Assembly (NCBI GenBank): GCA_011800155.1
Contig: CM022378.1
Coordinates: 1,550,001 to 1,614,000, forward strand
Source: Flammulina velutipes
Taxonomy: Eukaryota > Basidiomycota > Agaricomycetes > Agaricales > Physalacriaceae
Reading direction: 5' to 3'
Length of the DNA stretch: 64,000 bases
The notes beneath the pieces are model-generated. The model was not told the origin of the DNA. It made no database searches and saw only the letters and a list, made by a program, of their open reading frames with translations. A program made the translations under genes and the position numbers. Below, in pieces: positions 59,173 through 64,000 of this stretch. Each line of letters opens with the position of its first letter. Within the stretch, counting starts at the first letter, position 1.

Positions 59173-61663
59173 AGCCCTAGTAGTAGAATTTGTACAAATG
59201 ACGTGGGTTATATCCCAAGAAAATGTTATATAAATTCTGGGCTAACATCCCAGAGATCGTACAGCCACATTCCCAATTTGGATGGAGGCTGTGTAGCTCA
59301 GATAACCAAAAAGAACAGTCCCAATTAGGATAGTCTATTGATGAGATTGATGGAGGAGGAGGAGGAGGACTGGGAAGTGTGGCCACAGGAAAATTCCGGA
59401 CCTAGGGATCAATAGGAACTGATGAGATTGATGGGGGAGGGGAGGAGGATGGGGGCAGGGGGATTGGGGGCAGGGGAAAATTGTGGCACCAGAATGCATA
59501 CTGGGCTATTGCCAGGGTATGAGGAGGGTAGGGGAGGGGTAATTGTAGGTGAAAAAATCGAATTTATTCTAACCATCTGCAATGGGTAGGGGCATGTGGC
59601 AGCTGCTGAAACCAGCAATAAAACGATGTGTGGCGCATTTTTAATCGAGGAGCACATACCTCGGATCAACCTGGGATTGACTTAGATGTCTTCCACTTCA
59701 AAAATGGATGTGTGCAGCACAAAGAACCATGTAAAAAGACGAAGATCTGGCTGAGAAACAAGCAGAACATTATTGAACATCCATCAAAAAGTACCAAAAA
59801 GGGAGCAGCACTTTTCCCTCGCATTCTGGTAACTTAAAATCACTTGGAGACCGTCTATAGACCTTTGGGGCATTGCATATAACACTCAGTCAGGTCCCCA
59901 GGTCAACAGAACCATTGCATTTGGTCAAAATACCCAAAAAACACGCCACACATCGTCGAGCCACCCCACCTGCTTGCCATCACCTGGGGACACCTTATAT
60001 TCGAAGATATATGTATATAATGCTCTAATCATGAGTTAGATGAAGTCTGGAGTGTGAAAAATGCAGTCAAAACCTTGGATATATCCCAAATAATGTCCCA
60101 CAAGAAAGCACACATACCATCAACTTCCCCTGACCTCTGGGTCATTCCAATGTGTTCTATTATCATTATAGATGATGTATTAGCACCCCAGAGGTTCCCC
60201 CAGTGTGTGAAAACTCGAATTTTCATGATATACCCCAAATTATGGTATTTAGTTTTGCCACATATAATCAACTTCTTTTCACCTGTAGAGTCTTCAGATA
60301 TGCTCTAATAATGTTCCTACATAGTTTTGAGCCTTCCCCTCATCAATCTAGATACCCAAAATGCGAACTTTCATCAAAATGTGTATATCTGACCTATTCC
60401 TCTATAAGGCTATAGGAATTCATGTTGGTTTTTCAGAGTTTTATGAGTTTGCATGAATATACAATACCTGGGAATGAATTGGAGGATCTAATATGCTTAT
60501 TATCATCTGAAAACATGTTTTCATTGGTTCCTAGGTCACAGATATGTGAATTTCTGAGTGCAATTGAGTAGGAAGGGTACAGGGAGATACATGAATATTC
60601 GAGTTTTCACACTCTTGGTACACTTCTAGGATGTCAATACATCATCTATAATGATAATAGAACACATTGGAATGACCCAGAGGTCAGGGGAAGTTGATGG
60701 TATGTGTGCTTTCTTGTGGGACATTATTTGGGATATATCCAAGGTTTTGACTGCATTTTTCACACTCCAGACTTCATCTAACTCATGATTAGAGCATTAT
60801 ATACATATATCTTCGAATATAAGGTGTCCCCAGGTGATGGCAAGCAGGTGGGGTGGCTCGACGATGTGTGGCGTGTTTTTTGGGTATTTTGACCAAATGC
60901 AATGGTTCTGTTGACCTGGGGACCTGACTGAGTGTTATATGCAATGCCCCAAAGGTCTATAGACGGTCTCCAAGTGATTTTAAGTTACCAGAATGCGAGG
61001 GAAAAGTGCTGCTCCCTTTTTGGTACTTTTTGATGGATGTTCAATAATGTTCTGCTTGTTTCTCAGCCAGATCTTCGTCTTTTTACATGGTTCTTTGTGC
61101 TGCACACATCCATTTTTGAAGTGGAAGACATCTAAGTCAATCCCAGGTTGATCCGAGGTATGTGCTCCTCGATTAAAAATGCGCCACACATCGTTTTATT
61201 GCTGGTTTCAGCAGCTGCCACATGCCCCTACCCATTGCAGATGGTTAGAATAAATTCGATTTTTTCACCTACAATTACCCCTCCCCTACCCTCCTCATAC
61301 CCTGGCAATAGCCCAGTATGCATTCTGGTGCCACAATTTTCCCCTGCCCCCAATCCCCCTGCCCCCATCCTCCTCCCCTCCCCCATCAATCTCATCAGTT
61401 CCTATTGATCCCTAGGTCCGGAATTTTCCTGTGGCCACACTTCCCAGTCCTCCTCCTCCTCCTCCATCAATCTCATCAATAGACTATCCTAATTGAGACT
61501 CTCATCAATCCAGTCTCAAGTGCTGCATTATCTAAGCATCTTAGTTTGAAAATTTTTGTCAGTTCAGAGCTGGGTTATAACCCTGTGGGCTATAACCCAG
61601 GATTTATATAACATTTTTTTGGGATATATCCCAGCATTTGTAGAAATAATATGACTACTGGTG
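59173..61663. mobile_element. Palindromic non-autonomous element inside KDZ
   Basis: 2.49 kb element with a perfect 8-bp target duplication. Two arms, 59322-60181 and 60636-61495, are inverted copies without a single indel over about 860 bp and identical wherever I compared them; a looser inverted match extends to both ends (TTATATCCC and TATATCCC with TGTTATATAAAT). The 450-bp centre is unique. The left end AGCCCTAGTAGTAGAATT resembles the right end of the KDZ host (AGCCCTAGCAGTAATATG), and the right end CACCAGTAGTCATATTAT resembles the host's left end. No transposase; the short frames in the arms (for example 59409-59669 and its mirror) look non-coding. Likely mobilised by a KDZ transposase. 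Confidence 0.85.
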
Positions 61664-61671
61664 ACACACTG
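61664..61671. repeat. Target site duplication of inner element, right
   Basis: ACACACTG, the exact partner of 59165-59172. Confidence 0.85.
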
Positions 61672-62210
61672 ACGAGACACGCAGGGCACCCGATAACGCG
61701 GTGCAAGGGGGTGGCAGTATAGATTTATATGTGGCGCACCTATCAAGACACGACCGGAAACATCTGTATCGAAGTACATTCGCTTATGCGCCACTATTCC
61801 GGCTCTCTTTGTATGTAACGTGGAAACGGAAAAGGGAACAAGGGAAGCGTGGCGCATATCACTGGGAACAAATGTGGCGCAGAACCACGGGGATGCTACA
61901 CAATACGGGAGGTTACGGCAATCGGTAAATGAGGTTGCATCAAGGCTCGCTGTAGCAAGCGTGCTGGTCGGGATGTGGCGTAGCATTAATCAGCAATGTG
62001 GCTGTGTCTGAACAGCGCGGAATGTCCCGAGCTTTAAGACCACGTGTATCACCCTGTGGATTAAGTGCAACGAGGCCGAAAGTAGATGCCGTGCTGTGCC
62101 GCTTTGATGGGATTACCACATAAGTCACCCTATGGCTACAGCTAGGGAAATTAAAAGTCTACACTCCAGCTACAGCCCCGGGAAACTGCCTGCATATTAC
62201 TGCTAGGGCT
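61672..62210. repeat. Right subterminal region of KDZ element
   Basis: Non-coding. Contains four copies of GTGGCGCA in either orientation within 150 bp (61731, 61787, 61849, 61874) plus two near matches, and GGCTACAGC/GCTACAGCC blocks next to the terminal repeat. Such subterminal clusters usually bind the transposase; here that is an inference. Confidence 0.6.
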
Positions 62211-62218
62211 CCTGTTCA
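62211..62218. repeat. Target site duplication of KDZ element, right
   Basis: CCTGTTCA, the partner of ACTGTTCA at 45454-45461 (one mismatch). Confidence 0.8.
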
Positions 62219-64000
62219 GAACATTCCTCACCACAACCTCCTTGAAATGTTCTTGTCTCCATATCAGGATGCCAACTTCTGGAATCATCAACTTGGAGGC
62301 TTTGAGGAACGTTACTATCCTAATCCTAATGATCTTACCTACTCGGAGCGCATACTGGGCGAGATCTATACCTCACCCCGCTACCTAAACACAATGGAGG
62401 ACTCAATCAAGGCGCGCTGGACCCTCACCATGTACGAGAAGCAAAAGACTCAGGTTTTAGATCCAGATGACACACTGGAAATTGTCGTGATCCCTGCAAT
62501 TCTCTACAGTGACTCCACCCTTTTGGCCAATTTCGGAGATGCCACACTATGGCCCGCATATTCGACGAATGGTCTCCTATCTGAATATATACGCCTTGTT
62601 CCCAACAGTTTTTCGGTAAAACACTACTGTTACATTCCCCAGGTGATTATCTTACTCCTGGTGAAGCTTGACGTGCTAATTTTTGGTTTCAAAGCTTCCC
62701 GTCGCTGATGTCTTCGCAGCGTACGAGAAAGAATTTGGTCGTCCTCCCCGCGATGATGAGCTAAAGTTCTTGCGTCGCGAGTTATTCCAGGCAATCTACG
62801 GCCTTTTACTGGAAGATAAAGATCTCGAGGTCGCGTACAAGGATGGAGTGTTGCGGAAGTGCGCTGATGGTATCAGAAGACGTTTCTTCATTCAGTTCTT
62901 TGGAGTAAGCGCAGACTACATGGAAAAGTGAGTGACTTGAATCTTCTGTTGCTATACTAATATCCCCCAGGGTACTCTATGGCTGTATTCGCCAACTGGG
63001 ATTGTGTGCTTGTCCTCTGTGCCTTATCAAGAAGGAGGATTTTCATGACATGGGCACAATCAACGATATGAAGAAACAAGAGAAGATGAAGAGGCAGGAC
63101 GATCATCCACGAAGATCTCGCACTGAAAGTGCACGTTCTTGGATATTCAGTCGTGGAAAAGGTCCGGATAGCAAAGGGGTAGATAACATCTTGAAAGTAA
63201 AGTCTGAAACACCAATTTGTGTACGTTTTGCTTATTTTTCTAATGTTTCCCTCTCTAATATTTCCTATAGAACGCCTTTTCCAATTTCTATCAAAAGATA
63301 CAAGACCAGGACAACGACGTCAACTTCTATCAACTTCTTTTGACTGATATCCTGCACGAGTGGGACATTGGCGTCTTCAAGACACTTTTCATTCACATCC
63401 TGCGCCTGCTTGTTCACGTCGGAAAATGGGCTGTGGACGAATTCAATCGCCGATTTCGGGAGGTCTTGCCGTTTGGTCGAGATGGCATTCGTCGCTTCCG
63501 AAAGAATGTATCAGACATGAAACAATTCGCTGCTCGTGATTATGAGGACATTGCCCAGGTGTGTATTATCGTTGTATGCTGTGGCCTTCTTCCTTAACCC
63601 TACTTCTCTTGTAGTGTATCATATCATGTATTGATGGGCTTCTCCCAGATGCCACTGAGAACCGTATCATCATGGACCTTCTGTTTGTTATCTCATGCTG
63701 GGACCGACTCGCAAAACTCCGAATCCACACTGAATCCACTCTCTACGTGTTCGAAAAAGTCACTTCCAACGTCAGCAAACACATGTACCGGTTCCTTGAG
63801 CATGTCTGTACAAATCACGATACAGAGTTGTTAGAGAAGGAGACCGAGGCTCGTAGCCGACGCGCTTTGAAGATGAAAAGGAAGAAACCCCATGACACTC
63901 ATTCTGAGTCCTCCAACAAGGCGCAATTTCATTTAGATTTCTACAAATACCACGCGATGGGACATGTCCCTGCCATGATACGAGAATCTGGCACAATGAC
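62219..64000 (+). pseudogene. Plavaka transposase, 3' part, runs off the window
   Basis: Continuation of the gene begun at 44253. It resumes NIPHHNLLEMFLSPYQDANF, then YSERILGEIYTSPRYLNTME, LANFGDATLWPAYSTNG, SEYIRLVPNSFSVKHYCYIP. Introns at about 62643-62691, 62929-62970, 63222-63270 and 63560-63614 keep frame and give ELKFLRRELFQAIYGLLLED, ADGIRRRFFIQFFGVSADYM, YGCIRQLGLCACPLCLIKKE, LTDILHEWDIGVFKTLFIHI and DEFNRRFREVLPFGRDGIRR, FAARDYEDIAQCIISCIDGL. These are the standard blocks of Plavaka transposases in the usual order. No stop or shift was found up to the edge, so only the KDZ insertion has disabled the gene. Confidence 0.88.

Larger units (their letters stand above)
45462..62210. mobile_element. 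KDZ-type DNA transposon, 16.7 kb, with cargo
   Basis: Kyakuja-Dileera-Zisupton element. The left end is CACCACTAGCAGTACTACAA; the right end on the minus strand is AGCCCTAGCAGTAATATGCA. Both share CTAGCAGTA, then TTCCC and a GCTG.AGC.GG block about 30 bp in, so the terminal inverted repeats are imperfect and about 40 bp long. More copies of the GGCTGTAGC/GCTACAGCC block lie just inside each end (45505-45575, 62125-62178). It is flanked by an 8-bp duplication (one mismatch) within Plavaka. It encodes a full KDZ transposase at the left end and at least seven other genes, and contains a second, smaller element at 59173-61663. The transposase looks intact, so the element may be autonomous. Confidence 0.88.

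Noticed and set aside
59409..61408. Identical 69- and 86-residue frames on opposite strands
   Set aside because: They mirror each other because of the inverted arms; composition is low-complexity and not protein-like.
50549..62210. TET/JBP oxygenase among the KDZ cargo
   Set aside because: I looked for an HxD..H oxygenase pattern in the cargo because such genes accompany some KDZ elements; none was seen.

Overview
The window is genomic DNA of a filamentous basidiomycete, most likely an Agaricomycete (mushroom-forming fungus). The evidence is the very short introns (mostly 45-60 bp, GT..CTAAC..AG), a class I hydrophobin, a FunK1 kinase, DUF6534, DUF6535, DUF6699 and DUF7330-type proteins, F-box paralogues, and KDZ and Plavaka DNA transposons. 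No rRNA gene, CRISPR array or prokaryotic gene is present. Most genes are split, so the models were built by joining exons by eye and checking phase. Where no junction keeps the frame, this is stated.

Layout. 1-9.3 kb: a GNAT acetyltransferase cut by the left edge, an F-box/LRR-like gene, a DUF6534 seven-helix membrane protein, a broken F-box copy, an APH-like phosphotransferase and a DUF6699 protein. 9.7-18.1 kb: a DUF7330-type membrane-anchored beta protein, then a divergent pair (coiled-coil protein and protein kinase) sharing a promoter, then a complete FunK1 kinase gene. 18.8-29.4 kb: a hydrophobin, degenerate gene relics, an aldo-keto reductase of the norsolorinic-acid-reductase/aryl-alcohol-dehydrogenase kind, a Vps62-like protein and a 1124-residue DUF6535 protein. 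29.8-36 kb: more relics, a second intact F-box gene, and an unknown gene whose first exon and promoter duplicate those at 12 kb. 36.5-43.5 kb: an orphan 3' piece of a mitotic cyclin gene and two large minus-strand genes, each split by one in-frame TGA that a CGA-to-TGA change would explain.

44.2-64 kb is a three-level transposon nest and the most notable part. A Plavaka (CACTA-like) transposase gene starts at 44253, stops abruptly at 45461 and resumes in frame at 62219. Between the two parts lies a 16.7 kb KDZ element (45462-62210) with imperfect terminal inverted repeats and an 8-bp target duplication (one mismatch). It carries an apparently intact KDZ transposase with CxC2 zinc module and DDE residues, and at least seven cargo genes. 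Two adjacent cargo genes encode RNase H1 N-terminal (viroplasmin-like) domains, and the longest encodes a protein usual in such elements. Inside the KDZ element sits a 2.5 kb palindromic element (59173-61663) with a perfect 8-bp target duplication. Its ends match those of the host KDZ element in reversed orientation, so it is probably a non-autonomous relative moved by the same transposase.
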